Positions 22,219 through 36,547 of a stretch of DNA of 64,000 nucleotides are shown here, piece after piece. Each line of letters opens with the position of its first letter. Position 1 is the first letter of the stretch. The DNA lies in contig NC_039478.1 in the NCBI RefSeq assembly GCF_003590095.1, forward strand, positions 9,176,001-9,240,000. Direction: 5' to 3'. The translations under genes and the position numbers were made by a program. Under the pieces are notes generated by a model. It did no database searches and had not been told where the DNA came from. It saw nothing but the letters and a program-made list of their open reading frames with translations. The DNA is from Trichoplusia ni (Eukaryota > Arthropoda > Insecta > Lepidoptera > Noctuidae).

Positions 22219-24830
22219 GTAGGCGACACTGTTAACATATCGATAACAACAAATTACAGGTGCTGTTTATCTGCGCTCCCCGGTGCAAACATGCAACAGT
22301 TTAGATTCCGAACGATATTAAATCTGTCTTCCTCACTGCCGACTAGTTTAACAAGATATTACTTGAAAGCTGAACACTCCCGCGTATACCGCACAGCGGT
22401 CGAAGACCCCTTTAACATTTTGTCAACGTAACCACCTGCCGTATTTGTATAATACGCCCGACTAACTGTGTATTCTCATGATGAAATTGCACGTTATTAG
22501 TATTCGCATCAAACGAAAAAACGTAATGATTTGAATCGAAATGAGTTTAAAATAACAAAACTTTCACATTTAATATGTTTGAATTGTCAATGACCTGCTT
22601 AGTTTTCTTTATACTTAATTGCTTTGGTGTTACCTAATAATTAAAAACTCTAGTCATGTTGGCGTTGTTACAAGATTGCGGTATTAACGACTCTATCTTT
22701 GTATGCACAAATTAATTAAATCCCACATTAAAGCGTTTATCACGATGCGAAATGGAACGAGACAAACATTTAAGGGTGTCAATAAGCAATTAAACATTAT
22801 GTAACGACATTCTTTGATTTATTATGTTTTATTTGCATAAACCGGTGACTTGTGGCGTGTTCGATTGCGTAAGACTCACCAGAACAAACGCATTCCGCCG
22901 AAATAATCGATGTAATATTTAAAGTTGCATAATAAGAACCATTCAGACTTTAGGGCACGTGAAATAAGCTTTAAATGGAGTGTAATAATTGTATTTTTCG
23001 TCGTTGATGTGATTTATTCGGTTGTAAAACACCAGGTGTACCGCAGGGGTCAATTTTGGGGCCAAATTTATTGACGCTTTTACTTTCACCAAATACCTGT
23101 GGTTTTGTCTCATAATTTTGTCGTCTGACGTTATTCACGTTACACATTAATCTGATAGGTAACGTACTGTTTATTTTTGCTTTATATTTGTAAACAGGAT
23201 GTGTTCGTATAATTTGGTGTAGTGTTAAATGCTTCAGCTTATCTGTTCGTTATCCTAGACTGGTGTTAATTACTCCGTCGTGGGAAACGCAATTACAGAT
23301 GAGTTTCACTCGCATGCAGTCACATTCAAAACAATCCTAAATTGTTCTGCAGATGTTATGATTCGATGAAATCCGTCAAAGTTAGACAAATGAGGTTTAT
23401 ACTATATATAAACACGTATTTTCTTTTGAAGTCTGTTCGTTTTGTTATCTATTAAAATGAGGTTATTTTGATTATTCTTTCATATACTGTCAGATTAGAG
23501 TTTTGTTCTATTTAGATTCTTATCGTTCATCATTATTATTTAAAAATAAAAATATACTATTTATTATTACTTTTCTTTTTATTAGCAACAGTTAAGTTAC
23601 CTAACTTTAAACCCATAACATTAAAGTTACCGGACCTACACATACCTATTAAAATGCAGTTATTTTATATAGTGCTCTATGTAACAGTGCGCTATGATTT
23701 TTAAACACCCAGATCGATTTGGCAACACACAACCAGCTTTCCAAGTTTTAAATGCACGGCTCACCCTTGCCGACGCGTTGCAAATAAAAAAGTCATCACT
23801 TTCGATCGCGACTTTCTCGCGTCACAATGTGACGGCAAATATTACGTGCAAGTGTACACGTACTTTCCACAATAGCCTGGGATAAGAGAAAAATATAGAA
23901 TTTGTTGAAGAAGAAGAGGGATGGAAGATATTAGACTAGATTTGTAAGAACAAACGTTTTACTTCGTCTAGCATAGTAGAAATGTGGAGTCATTTTCGTC
24001 GGTTGTACTTTTTTTATTATTAAACCTGAAAACAAATTGAGAATAATTGTCTATAATGGACGCAATTACTTTTGGTTATACATGTTATATTTTAGGTATG
24101 ATAAAAATATAAATCAAAGTGAAAAATTTGCAACATTTAACATTGTTAGAAGAAACCCAGTTATTTTAGGCTTATTATCTCAGTGTGTTCCTCTTTTAAC
24201 TTCTTAGGGTTAAAGTTCAAGAACTTCATTGTGAGCATAATCGTTAATAACATAAATACGGTTATTTACATTAATTATAATGTATGAATGGTTTAAATAT
24301 TCTCACTCGATGCAAAGATGCATGAAATCATACATATTTAATTAAAACCGTATTATCAACATCTACGTTTAGTTCTATGGATATAAATTTAGATGATGTT
24401 GTTTATTTGATTGATGGATTTCATTCTTCATCATCTGCCTCATCTTTTATAACTGGACGCTCAACGAAAAATGAATGTATTCTTCACAGAATTTCAACAA
24501 AATGCTTTTATGTAATCGTTTTTACAACCGCCATCTCCAATGATGTAATTTCTCGAGGAATGTCGTCTTTTTACAAATTCGCTTTTATATTAACTAAAGG
24601 GTTTCAAATTCAAAACTTTTACATGTGTTGAACTAAATGTTGAATGACTCACATCGAGTCTTCTAAACGAGTTCTTTTCGATGAATAGCCTAGTTTCAAG
24701 ATTATGCGTTTTCTATAACACACCTATGTGTATGTAGGCAAGTAAGTTAATACTTTTACAGCCTAGCCAGTTTCTATTTTCGTAATCATAATTATGGTTG
24801 ACCAATATATATTTGCGTAGTAATTTATCA
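22219..24830. other. non-coding stretch, probably intron
   Basis: Starts at the donor of the 706-codon exon. AT-rich; no further exon with the GC3 bias of its neighbours is visible. The frame at 23694-23885 is not supported by codon bias. Confidence 0.45.
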
Positions 24831-25019
24831 CTAGCTGTTGCCCGCGGGCCCGCTCGCTACAAATCGAAAATCTCACGGGATCATAAAATCGGGATCCTGG
24901 TTATAAACTATCTGTGTGCCAAGATTCGTCTAAATCCGTACAGGGATTTTTGCGTGAAAGAGGAACAAACATCCGTGCATCCATACATACAAACTTTCGC
25001 GTTTATAATATAAGTAGCA
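24831..25019 (-). mobile_element. non-autonomous Helitron-like element, group 2
   Basis: On the minus strand it starts near CTACTTATATTATAAACGCG and ends GCGGGCAACAGCTAG, with A immediately beyond the CTAG end on the plus strand. It has the group-2 interior (CGCGAAAGTTTGTATG). It is followed at 25050-25122 by a retroelement-tail-like fragment ending in GATGATGATGATT. Confidence 0.6.
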
Positions 25020-25122
25020 TATATGTATGTATGTAGAATAGTATGGATGCAAAGGGCAATAGACAACGGCATAGACAAAGTTAGACCCTTGTCTGGCTGA
25101 GGGTTAGTGATGATGATGATTA

Positions 25123-27230
25123 TTATATAGTTGGTAAAAACACTTTTAATTAACCGTAACTGCAGCGGCGAAGACAAGTGTTGGCATTTGGTTTCTATTG
25201 CCTTATCATTCATATCCAATATCTCTACGATTTTAATGAAATCAAAAGTATCAGACATGGTAAAAATTCATTATACAATCAAAATACAAATTAAAAAAAA
25301 ACCACTTCAATTACAATTCACGCAGTAATTTCATAATGTCCCATTGTTTTCTCATTCCAATTCACTTCACATCTGTCTTGTATTTCGATTTATTAAGTCA
25401 CGTCTGCCTTTTCGAAGATTACTTTCGAATTAGATGTTATGTCTTCAATTGTTGGCGTCCTCGGGATATGCTCATCACGTTTGGCTTTCGCTTGGGGAAA
25501 GCCTTCTTCTATCAAGTCTAAATATTCCACCGGTATTGCTCAATCTGGTTCTTTATGGTGTAAACATTTACTTTCTTTTGGTTCCTTTATGTATGTACTT
25601 ACTTCCTTGTTTATATCCTACTTGGTACAGTTTCAAATTCTTTGTGCAGGATGTTTGGTATGTCATGTTTTATTGCTAACTATTCAACTAGACTGACTTT
25701 ATTATCAAATTACGCGGCTGGAATCAGCAGTTGCATGCTTGAGTCCTAATCAGGAAAAGTTTTTTTTTAATCATTTTTATTGAATTGAAAATTTCCGCTT
25801 TGCATTGCTATCTGCGTATTCAATAATGTCTTTATTGAATCCGTTGCACTCATTCCCCTTCAATTGTTTTCGTGACTGATCACTTTGCAGTGACTTCTCT
25901 GCAAATAATTCTTAACTTGTTAACAATTTGACTTGAAATTATAAATCAGCAGTCGTTAACATCATCATTTGCTTATCAAATTTATTCGTAATGATCGCAT
26001 GTCAGTATTCTGTTTATGAATGCCGTTTCCGTGGCGAATGGATTCTTTCCTACTTATGACGATATATCAGTTTATTTATTTTTAATGGAATCCATTATCC
26101 ATGGATATTTCGGGTTTCGCTTGTACCATCTGATAATGTTGATCTAATTTAATTATTGTTTTTAGAAATGTAAATTTATGTGCCTACGAAGAATTCTTTT
26201 TGAAAAGTGATTTATTATACATCCGTAATTTTACTGTAGTAATTGTTAAATATTAACATTATTACTATTTCATTACGGGTTAGTTTCCGCCGTATCTTTC
26301 TCTAGCATATTTGCACTGCATGCAGCATGCAATGGATAGCGGAACTTTTGCCAAACCAATACCGTTGGAATTCCTGTCATACTGAATTGTATAGAAAACA
26401 TCGATGAACCGCTCAAACAGCTTTTCCTTATACTTAAAACAATTATTTAACGTGAGATCGGATTCATAAAACATGAGAAAAACGTATAATGCTTTAAATA
26501 ACACGGAAATGTAATATTAAACATGTAGGTTTATATAAAATTGCTTTGGAATTTGTATTACACACTGATCGCATTGAATTCAAAATTATCGTTGCATCTG
26601 AATGTTTTCATTCGATGGCCTGAGTTTGGAAACATCTTGGTTCACGAATGCCTTTGAATACACTATCATAATCAACATCAGCTCTTCATGACTCAATACA
26701 AAACAAAATCTGAAGGCATTTCTTCTCAAGAGTGATATAATCTTGTAGAGAAATAACTTTGTGTTGAAAGTAATACACTTCTTTAATGCTAGTGTTGTGG
26801 AATTCTAAATCACCGTCTGTGTTTCTTTCGATAATTTGATGAATATAAAAAATAGACAATATTATTATCGCTGTCTGTTCGTCGAAGCATATGTCACCGT
26901 TCTTATATTGGTCATCAAAGATTCTAACAAATAGGAAACCTCGAAGAAATACCAGATTACATAATTACTCGTTTCTCATAACTTATTTGTTCTTCACCTT
27001 GTTACGCACGGAGTATGCGGTGGTCTATTATTAAAACAACACAATACGAGGTACATATACGAACTCTTTCTACCAATCGTACATCGATTTCACTTTTTTC
27101 CTCACCAATAGTAATTATATTTCTAAATGTATCGATCTCTGATTGTAATTGTATTTGAGTTGTATGGCGCCGACTTCTTTAGATGCAATTAATACCGGCG
27201 TTTATCTAGAAAGTTTGTTATACTAACAAT
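25123..27230. other. non-coding stretch
   Basis: AT-rich with several overlapping chance frames (25336-25696). No gene supported. Confidence 0.45.
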
Positions 27231-27514
27231 GGGCCGCAGTCGTGATGGCCTTGTGGTTGGTTATGTGTATGGATTTGTATGACATGCTGGTTCAATCCGA
27301 GCGCAGGAAAGTGCGATTGCCAATTTTTCAGTTAAACAATATTTACTTTCGTAAATATTTGAAAACACCACTGAAAACGGCGAAGGAAAACATCGTGAGA
27401 AAACTTAGATTCCAAATATTGGAATCCTAAATCACCATTCGGAAGTGAGTAAGCAAGGGTCAAAGTACTCCAGGAAATAGGCTTATGGCCAGCAGTGGGA
27501 CTATATTAGGGTGG
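27231..27514 (+). repeat. tRNA-derived SINE
   Basis: An eroded tRNA-like head (GTGATGGCCTTGTGGTTGG, then GCTGGTTCAATCCGAGCG as B box) is followed by the GAAGGAAAACATCGTGAG body segment and the GGCCAGCAGTGGGACTATAT tail typical of lepidopteran SINEs. The 62-codon frame within it is a repeat artefact. Confidence 0.65.
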
Positions 27515-28368
27515 TATTATAGGTTTTATTTTGAAGATGAAGCCTGTAAGAGGATCTTAGCCGATATTTCGGCAAGAAGTATTTCGCATGAACAATCGTC
27601 TGGATTGAGATTAATTTGACCTGTCCGGACCTTAGATTGAGGCCTTAAGTGGTGATTAAACTTGTCTTCTGATTAATTCTGAGGTCCAAGCGGAAAAAAT
27701 GTTTTCAAAGTATGCGTAAAATGAATATTACAATTAGAATTGAGACTTTAAAGTGATGGAATTAGGTGTTTCTTATTTGGTTTGCTTTTACACACAACCA
27801 TACCATATTATTAATACATTTCTCATAATCATTTGCTTTGTCCCTCTTTAACCTTTGAATCCCCTAAGAAATAATGTTCGTACAATTTTAAGTATATTAT
27901 TATTACTGTAACACTATTTACTGTTGCTGTGTGTTACCTTGTTAAATAGCTAGATGGATGGTTATATTTTTTTCTATAAAATAACATCTAAAAGTATCTT
28001 CGAAGTAATTGGCCATGTCAGGAAGAAACATGTCGTAATTATACTTAAAACTTTTTGTACCGAAATTTAATAGGTTTTTGTTAGTCAAAAAACATGATTC
28101 AAGTTTTTGATGTTCAGTAAATATGTTTTGACATGCAACTGAATTAAAATTGTGTGAGAAGTGACGTCACTGCGTGGCATAAGGAATGACGTCACGGAAA
28201 TGTTACTTTTATTGCATCTTGATGACTTTCTGTTTGCTCATCTTGATATAATAAATATAAATTACGTGTCACGTTGTTTGTCCGCGATGGACGCCTACGA
28301 GTAAATTAACTTTGTGTGCAGCTTAAACTTAAAAGATAGAATAGTGACATCTCAAGTTATATTACAAA
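27515..28368. other. non-coding stretch containing tandem CREs
   Basis: No gene. It contains the two TGACGTCA sites at 28162-28194. Confidence 0.45.
28162..28194. promoter_or_regulatory. two palindromic CRE sites
   Basis: TGACGTCA occurs at 28162-28169 and again at 28187-28194, 25 bases apart, the spacing of CREB/ATF-type double sites on nearly the same helical face. There is no TATA box or GC-rich start region beside them, so an enhancer is more likely than a promoter. Confidence 0.4.
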
Positions 28369-28627
28369 CTAGCTGTTGCCCGCGACTTCGTCCCCGTGGG
28401 TAGAAGATATAAGTTATGATTTATACCTGCCCTGTTTTTTTTTTCACATTTTCCATTGTATCTTCGCTCCTATTAGTCGCAGCGTGATGGTTTATAGCCT
28501 AAAGCCTTCCTCGATGAATGGTATATTCATCACAAAAAGACTTTTTTCAATTTGGACCAGTAGTTCCTGAGATTAGCGCGTTCAAACAAACAAACAAACT
28601 CTCCAGCTTTATATATTAGTATATAGA
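28369..28627 (-). mobile_element. non-autonomous Helitron-like element, group 1
   Basis: CTAG end at 28369-28372 with the GCGGGCAACAG hairpin region inside. The 5' end reads TCTATATACTAATA on the minus strand, with a dinucleotide insertion relative to the other copies. The interior matches 4173-4416 closely, so this is probably a recent copy. Confidence 0.65.
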
Positions 28628-30042
28628 TTGAAGCAATATCATTTTCTTACAAATTAATAATTTTATTACCTTTCCGCCTAATTACCATGTTAAACTGTGT
28701 GATGGATGCAAAAAAGAAGTATTTTCATCGCTCTTAGGTACATCTTTATAAATAATCCCTTCGGTGTATGATAGAAAATAATAGTGAAAGATTTATTTTT
28801 CAATTTTATATTAGTATTTTCGTGCCTATATTTATTATGTTAAGGAATACAATTGAACATAATTGATTTGAGACTTTTACTTGCATCATTTTATAATGAA
28901 ACTTTCTTTTTATATAAGAAAGGGACAGCCCTAAGTTGTTCATCTTTTGATCATTTTATAAATATTATTTTTGTGTCAAAGATATTTTCAAATGATTTTA
29001 TACAATTTGTTATAAAGAATACGCCGCTAAGTACGTAATAAAATAATGCTTTTCAATCTTATTGTCTGACGTTAATTTCTAATATTACAGCTTTCTATTT
29101 GACGATAATACTAGTTGTTATCGCGGTGTTACTTGACAACTTGATTGATAGAATGGCCTACCTTACCGTTGCAATAGTATGTAATTTTACTTATATTGAA
29201 CTATAAGACCTTATGAAAGAATGTTATTTAGCTAAGTGACGTTGTTGAATGACTTTTGTCTGTATATTCTGTTTGCTAGTGACTTTTGTTTTTTTTTTTA
29301 TACCCAGTCGTGTAAAATCGCTAACCCGCAGTGAGCTAGCGTGGTGATCAATGCTTAAAACCTTTCCCTTTAATTTGAAACGATAATATAGACTTATATA
29401 TAAAAACATAATATTTTAGAGTTAATGTTGCTAAATAATGCACTCGAGATCGCAGCGTATTTGTAAAGATTTTTCTTATAACTCATCAACTATTTCCAAC
29501 TTGGCTGTATACTCATTTCCTTTGCCTACAATGCGTATCTCATTTGACAGTTCTATCGTTAATAATATTCGCCGCGGGGGGCGCTAGTCGTCTGACCATA
29601 CAATGACATGTAATAACTAAAACTTGTCAGTAACATCGAAATAGAACCTCTTTGCTGTCTACATGACAGGTGGCCCTATGGACTTCGATCAATGGAGCTA
29701 GTATCTTTTTCATGTTTTCAATTATAATATTTTTTGTCCACCGACTTCAAAGAGTTGGAGGTTCTCAAATCGTCTGTATTTTTATGTTTATTAACGTTGG
29801 CCTGAATGACAGTTATTGTTTATTCTTTTTTAAATAACACGTGAAATACCTAACTGTCATTTGGGCCAATAAAAGTGTCAAGTATTGCTCGGTAGTTTTA
29901 TTTGAAATCGATTGAACGTTTTTGTTCTTAAAAAAAAATACTATTTTATATCTAATCTAAATAGGTCTCTGATAGATTGATCCACTATTGTTGATACATG
30001 TTTGTGTTTTTGCATATCTGTGTCTAGATTATGTTTAGTACG
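28628..30042. other. non-coding stretch
   Basis: AT-rich; no supported feature. Confidence 0.45.
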
Positions 30043-30217
30043 TACTGGCTGTTTTCCGCCCTTTACAAGTCGAAAACGAGATCAAAACTATCCTATGTGC
30101 TTACCTAGATTATGAACTGTCAGTGTAACAATTTCGTCTTAATCGGTTCAGTGGTTTTTGGTGAAAGAGTAAGTAACAAACATCCATACATACAAACCTT
30201 CGCGTTGAATTAGTATA
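30043..30217 (-). mobile_element. degenerate Helitron-like element, group 2
   Basis: The order of group-2 segments is kept (GGCTGTTTTCCGCC, AATCGGTTCAGTGGTTTTTG, AACAAACATCCATACATAC, CTTCGCGTTG) but both tips have mutated. It is an older copy than 14518 or 58044. Confidence 0.5.
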
Positions 30218-33200
30218 ATTCGCAACTACAAAACGAACTGCCATGTTTTAAATCCCTGACAGACGATTCTAATTAATTTATTCATAAACATACATTTAAC
30301 AAATTCTATATCAAAACAAACTTGAATAACACCAATTCACACCGAACAACATCGCACCACAAACACCAACTCAATATCCCTTGGAGTGAGAGTTTTAATC
30401 GGTCATTATCCATTGACGACTCGCTATGATCGTCATCGGATGTATCAATATAAAGCGAGAAGTGAAACGCGAAGCCAGCCAGCTTGGCGTCTAGAAACGG
30501 AATGTTTTCTCTCTAGCTTATTTGAATAATAAAGGTGGTATTAGTCGAAGCTGTGAATTAAATGTGTGAGAGTTGTCGAATACAGGATAGAATTGTATGT
30601 TGTATGGGTATTTTATTAAGGCAAATTGTGTATACGAAGATATGCAAAAGAGGTTGGTATAAACAAGTTTGGATTTTAAATTGGAGAGCATTTATTTGAA
30701 TTTAGAATAGGTGTCAGATTGTTATAGAAATTCTGTGTTCAACTGTTTTTACTTTTGTTAATATTAAAGTCAAATTGTTTTTTAGAGCAAAACAATGTTA
30801 TATTTGATACCACACACGAATCCTTCCTTCTGAAAAGGATCCTTCCTTCCTTCTAATTTCTATTACTTTTTGTCCGAGAGGAGAAATATGGTGCACTAGC
30901 AACGCCTACGGGCTTACATATTAAAAATATCAATAAACAAAAAAATACAAATAAAATATTTTAATTTTCTTACCACCTAATAAATACCAACACAACATTT
31001 ACAAGAAGCATATCAAATACTCAAATTACGCTTAACTATGTAACAAAACACTAACTGTTACATACGATATCAGTTGACCGATTATAATACACGACACTAG
31101 CATACAATCAATCTAACAAATCTCTCATAACACTTTAGAAAACCGTCCTTAGGTCTTTGCAATAAGATTTGCTTTTGTTTTGATACGTAACAGTATGTGC
31201 GGTGAGCTGTATGACTTCTTTCTCGGAATGAAACGTGTTGTTACGCTGACTTGGTATCTTCATGCATGTCTTCCATGGCTTAGTACTGACCGAGTTATCT
31301 AAACTTATCTAAGTTATACTAAGGTTAGAATCTAGATAACGAAGGTAAAATTGATAAGAAATTGTTTGGTAGATTCTTAGATAAAAGTGGAGAATGTTTT
31401 GCGTTTTTGAATGCTTGAGAAGATGTTGATGAGATGATAGATAATGTTCGACCTAATTGTTTTTTTTCCGTGATAGGAATTCTTTTGATTGTCATGTTTT
31501 AGATAGATCTAGGTTTTGGTCACGTTTTGATATGAATTGTCTATACAGGGTTATTTTTCAACGACGAGCCATTTTTATCTTCAAATAATTCTAAATCGAT
31601 AATAAGGTTGATCTAGGCGAAAAATCAAAGTAATATACTACCGTACTCGTAAATTAGTATTTTACTGTAGTTCCCCTAAACGGCTCGACCGAATTGAATG
31701 GTTTTTTTATGTGTTTGGTTAATGTCTAGGACGATAAGACCGCCTGATCAGCTCATGATTCCAATAAAAAACTTGCCTATCCTTAATTCCTTGCATAATA
31801 CATATAAACTTCCTTTTCTCCCACCCCTCGAAGTAAAACCATATGTTTTGTGATTGTTATCAAGTCGTTATCACTATCGCGTTACGTTAACAGTTACGTT
31901 GGTCCTCGTAACGTATTGTTTGTTTAACATCTCTGCTATAACAGTCGAGTTTTCTAAACATTTCTTTCAAACCCGCCAGTTACGTTGACTATGGTGTAAT
32001 GTGTTACATGTGGCCGGTGACTTGTTGTAAGTAGTTGTAACTCAGAACTACAAACTATGAAATATGTGTGAAAAGTAAAAAAAATACTGGTCAAGTGCAA
32101 GTTGGACTCGCTAAAATGACGGTTCCGTGCGAATAGGCTAAAGAGACACAAAAATATAACGTCTATCTAATTTAAGACCGTACAAAAGGTTGTTTAACAG
32201 CGATTTAATATTTTCAATTTTTTTTAATGTCAGCTGTCTACCTATTACGGTGCATGAGATATAGCCGGGTGAGAGACTTACGGACATACAGCGGGATCAT
32301 TAGCAGTAGTAGGCTCCCGTCTTAACATTTGAGGACCTATCATAAAAATTAACATGCTGAAAAATTCTCTATCAAAACACTTTGATGACGAAGTTTTACT
32401 TAAGCGTGCTAAAACGAATAACAAATTAGATTCCATTGCGTGAACGTTACTTCATGAAACGTTCCGCTCTAGAAAACATAAGGATTTAAAGTTATTTAAG
32501 TTGCCCCACACTGGGATTGTATCCTGCATTCGTTTTATCGGCGTTTATATCAGCGATGTTTTGCAAGCTATTGCAATAAGCTTTTTTGCTTTGGAGACCG
32601 TTGTTCACTGTTTTGCATCGTTAGTTTTAAAGGTTATTACCCTTATCTGGCCAGGTTATAAGTGTAGGGTGACAGATTGTGACTTCTCCTTTTCACTGCG
32701 GCAATAGTACTGCTTGAGGAGTTATGGTAGAGGCATAGGAAGCCTACATCTTTTAAAAAGAGACTGATGCTATTGTGTAAAGAGAATGGTTTATTTCATA
32801 GTGTCTTGCATCGACTTTTAATATTTGTTCATCTTGCATGGTATATACACACCATATTACTAATATATAGTGATAATATTCCGTATTGTAGACTCTGAGG
32901 AGTTTCTTGCGCCGTTCCTTATGTTGCCGCAAAAGCATTCAAGAAGCGGTGAATGGTAAGCGAATCAGTCCAATGTAATTTGAAATTCATAAATTGTTAC
33001 TTAGTAGAATAATTTGAATAAATCACTTTAGATTTATTTTACCACACGGAGTATCGTCTCTCCTTGACGACTGATTCTGATTATCGTATTGATGTTAAGA
33101 TGAGAGTCTAAGACAATAACAAGATACACACTAAGATAAGAAAGGCCATCGTATCTCATCTCATAGTTTTCTCGGCCTTAGATATTCTCTTTCCCCTACA

Positions 33201-34649
33201 ATAATACTTTCCATAATAACTATAGGGAGTGGCCCTTCAATCGTGGTCTCTCGTTATGACCACAACTTTCCAATATACATACTTATAAAACGCACATACA
33301 ACAGTAAATGTCTGCTAAGTATACATATACGATTGTATATAAATAGAAGAACAGTTGTATATTTTAGTATATGCATGTATGTATGCAGCTGATAGTTTTC
33401 CAGCCATTTCCCGACTTAGAAAGTTGGGCAGCTTGCAGTAGCTTGTATGCCAAACGAATAGGGTTGGCGCTTGGCAGTTTTTCTGTTTGTTTGATTTCCT
33501 TGGCAAAGTAGCGAAGTCTCGTATGGTAACGTGGTTTTGTGTTAGAAAGTTTTTATGTTTAGTTAGAATTCACTGGTTCTTGAGCCTAACTAATGTTGCT
33601 TTTGTACTTTGGCAAGTGAAACTATAATGTAATTTAAATAATTTAGATGATATCGTAAAATACTTTTCAAAAAGATTACATAAAATGTCGCTCATTGATG
33701 AAATTTTATGAAATTATTTTTTCGAAATCTCAAAACAAATTTTTATTAAAATATGTTGTATGTGGCAACCCTTGTCGAAAGGTATTATTGGTTTACTAGG
33801 CGGTATTCTTTGATGTTGAATCGTTAGCGATCATGGGTTATATAAGTGATACTTAAATATACCGACTTAATGATCAAAATTGTTTTCATTAATTTAGTGA
33901 AAATTAATTGGTTGTTGTAATCTGCTAGCTTTTAATAACTACCGACATTGTTGTAATTTTAGAACATAGTTTTATATTTATATGAATAATATCTATTTGG
34001 AAAACCAAGGCTCACGCTTGATTATTTTTTAAATAACTTTTTTTACTGATAAGGATTTGTCAGAATACTCCTACTTTTCCGGATACGATAATTGCCTTTC
34101 GTTCGGAAACCTATGTACCTACTTTTCAATAGTAAATCGCTTTTGACTGATTTGTATGACACTAAGATTTTTCGATATTTGATTTTGATTGCTTTATATT
34201 AGCTTTAGCTAAGAATAAATAAACTTTGAAAGAAAAATCCAAAATATACTTTGTCCCTTGCTTTTTTTTAAATAGTAACTCCTTTTACAGAATTAAAAAA
34301 AAAAACAATCTTTGTTCACATACTCAATTTGCTGGTTTTTGTATAAATGATGAGTATGCATGCCATTAAATTACATAAAAAAATGCAATCAGCTTTTTTG
34401 TTTCCGTCTCTTTGAGTTGTAAGAAATACTGTTTTAATTAAGTATGATTAAAATGGCGACCCTGGCAGTCTTTTGATACGAAATCAACTCGCGCGCATCT
34501 TCAGGTAATACGATGCGTTCTTTTTATGAATGTTAATTAATTCGGCATTTAAATGTTTTAGGATTTTTTTTCTTTTTTGAAAGGAGTAAATTGCTTTTTT
34601 ACATTGCAAGATTGACAGAAATGGGTAGAAAAAAGTACCTTGGCTTTTA
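30218..34649. other. non-coding stretch
   Basis: No supported gene. A TATAAAG-containing segment near 30450 could be a weak start region but nothing coding follows. Short Helitron-like fragments occur, for example near 31685-31730. Confidence 0.4.
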
Positions 34650-35207
34650 CTTCTATAGTCCGATTTTTAATTCGAGGCAGTAAAATGACAATTGCAACTG
34701 TCATTTATACAAAAAAGGGTGACCCGCTACAATAGTGATGTTTGGAAATCTTACTACGACGATGACATTTAGTCATGCTTTATTTTATTATGTATCAAAA
34801 ATTTACTATTTCTATTAATTGAGCTTTTATAATTGTAAGTTGATATGAAATTTGTTTTTCATCCAACCACTGCCTAATGTCAGAATTCATCCAGTTTGGA
34901 GTTGGATGCGCTCGCCTTTTCTTGCATGGTAAGGTGCTTCATCTTATACCAGCACCGCATTTGGCTTTAATTTTATAAATTTAAATTAATATTTTTGTTT
35001 CACAGTGAATGTCTTTTGATTAATTGTCGTAAATATTTTTTTTTTTTATACAGAGCTAATTTGATATCTGAATAAAAAAATGTAAGCTCGACTAACTTTT
35101 GATTATAATAAGTCGATTCTAACACATCACTATTTATTTGGAATTAAAAACCTGCCACACTGGAAATGTCATTTTACTGCCTCGAATTAAAAATCGGACT
35201 ATAGAAG
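34650..35207 (-). mobile_element. deleted Tc1/mariner-superfamily element with 41-bp perfect TIRs
   Basis: The first 41 bases (34650-34690) and last 41 bases (35167-35207) are exact reverse complements. Just inside, a second shorter inverted pair (AATAGTGATG and CATCACTATT) extends the similarity. On the minus strand the interior keeps fragments of a DDE transposase: FIKLKPNAVLV, a stop, then DEAPYHA, matching the second catalytic Asp block (D-N-A-x-Y-H) of DDE_3 transposases. After a frameshift come NWMNSDIRQWLDEKQISY and KAQLIEIVNF, the conserved WL helix region between the catalytic blocks. The rest of the transposase is deleted, so this is a dead internal-deletion derivative. The tips were not fixed to a TA target. 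Confidence 0.75.
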
Positions 35208-36547
35208 ATTAATGGCGGCCAGTTATTTGAATATAATCATTTGAAACTCATGATAAATACCTGTATTTAAATTATCTAGAAAAGCTACTGTTTTCCTATA
35301 ATTTGCTACTTTGTTGTTTACATACAGTTTGTAGTGTAACACGCGAACATTCGCGTAAACCACACGCGACTAATATACGATCCACCAGTAATATTTACGA
35401 AATTCAACCTTATTGCATTCACATTAAGATTGATTTTTAATTAGGATTCTCTCCAATGATTGCCATACGAAATTCAACTTTAGTCCACCGTCTTAAAGGC
35501 GCTTTTAATTATTGTTCTAGTATTGAAATAATTGCAACGGCAACCCAGATACAGTTGGTTATGTTTACTGTAATTCCAATGTAATTGAGAGAAATATTGG
35601 AAAACAATGTTCTTGTTTACGCTAAGACTAATTTTGTTCTCATGCTTTACCTGTTGTTATAGATACAAACAGGTATAAATTGTCAGAAAAAAAAAGAGAT
35701 CACGGGACGAAGAAGTTTTAATATGTTTTTCTTGTTTATTTTAACCATTCAGGCCGTTCATATTATTCAAAATACGAGTACCGTACGTAATCCAGAGTTA
35801 AATAGGCCGAAAAATATAGAATTTTGTACGTCTATCTTATATAGTAGACATGCTTGAGTCAAACCTAAAACTTACTTCTCAAAGCTCCTTAGAGCCAAGT
35901 AAAAAGATTTTTGAAAAAATAATCTGCTAAAAGCTTGTCTATTCTATTAAAAAAATAAAAACTTCAAGTAAAGTTTATTTATATTTAGTATAGCATATAT
36001 TGTGACAGCTATAATTATTGTTGAAATAGCATCTGACATCTTCAATTAATCGCTTGCTGATAATCGTAAATTGCTGTGAAATTGTGGTTTGTGCAATATA
36101 TAAAAATTGTTCGATCATTTTGTACCGTCTGAGATTGTTGAACTTATGAAATAAAATTGTTGACACAGTCTTATGATCATATAGTGTAGGCAATAGAAGA
36201 TGACAACAAAACAATTTCTTCACTTCATTATCAAGCTCACAGCTGGGCTTAGGCCTCCCTTATTTTTAACAATCCCGTTGTTTACACCTTCCTTTGAAAA
36301 AACATAGACACCTTAGCATCGGGCACGCTCATGAGAAATAATAGCTTAAACAAATCTTAAGTTGCTGCCGGAAGCGTAAAGGACAGAGGCAAGCTAGACA
36401 AAGTGGCATCATAACTACGTTACGAAGCTATGTACCCGTCTACAAGAAAATGACAATTATAAAAAGGAATTACATAATTGTAACACTTGTTATCATTATC
36501 AATACAATATTAATACCTACTGCCTACCTAACTCTTCTTCTTCTTCT
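35208..36547. other. non-coding stretch
   Basis: AT-rich. A short (CTT)n run lies at about 36533-36549. No gene seen. Confidence 0.45.

Noticed and set aside
24831..25019. Possible CRISPR or tandem array from the many GCCCGCGAC repeats across the window
   Set aside because: The copies are scattered kilobases apart and each has Helitron-like ends; there is no regular spacer structure.
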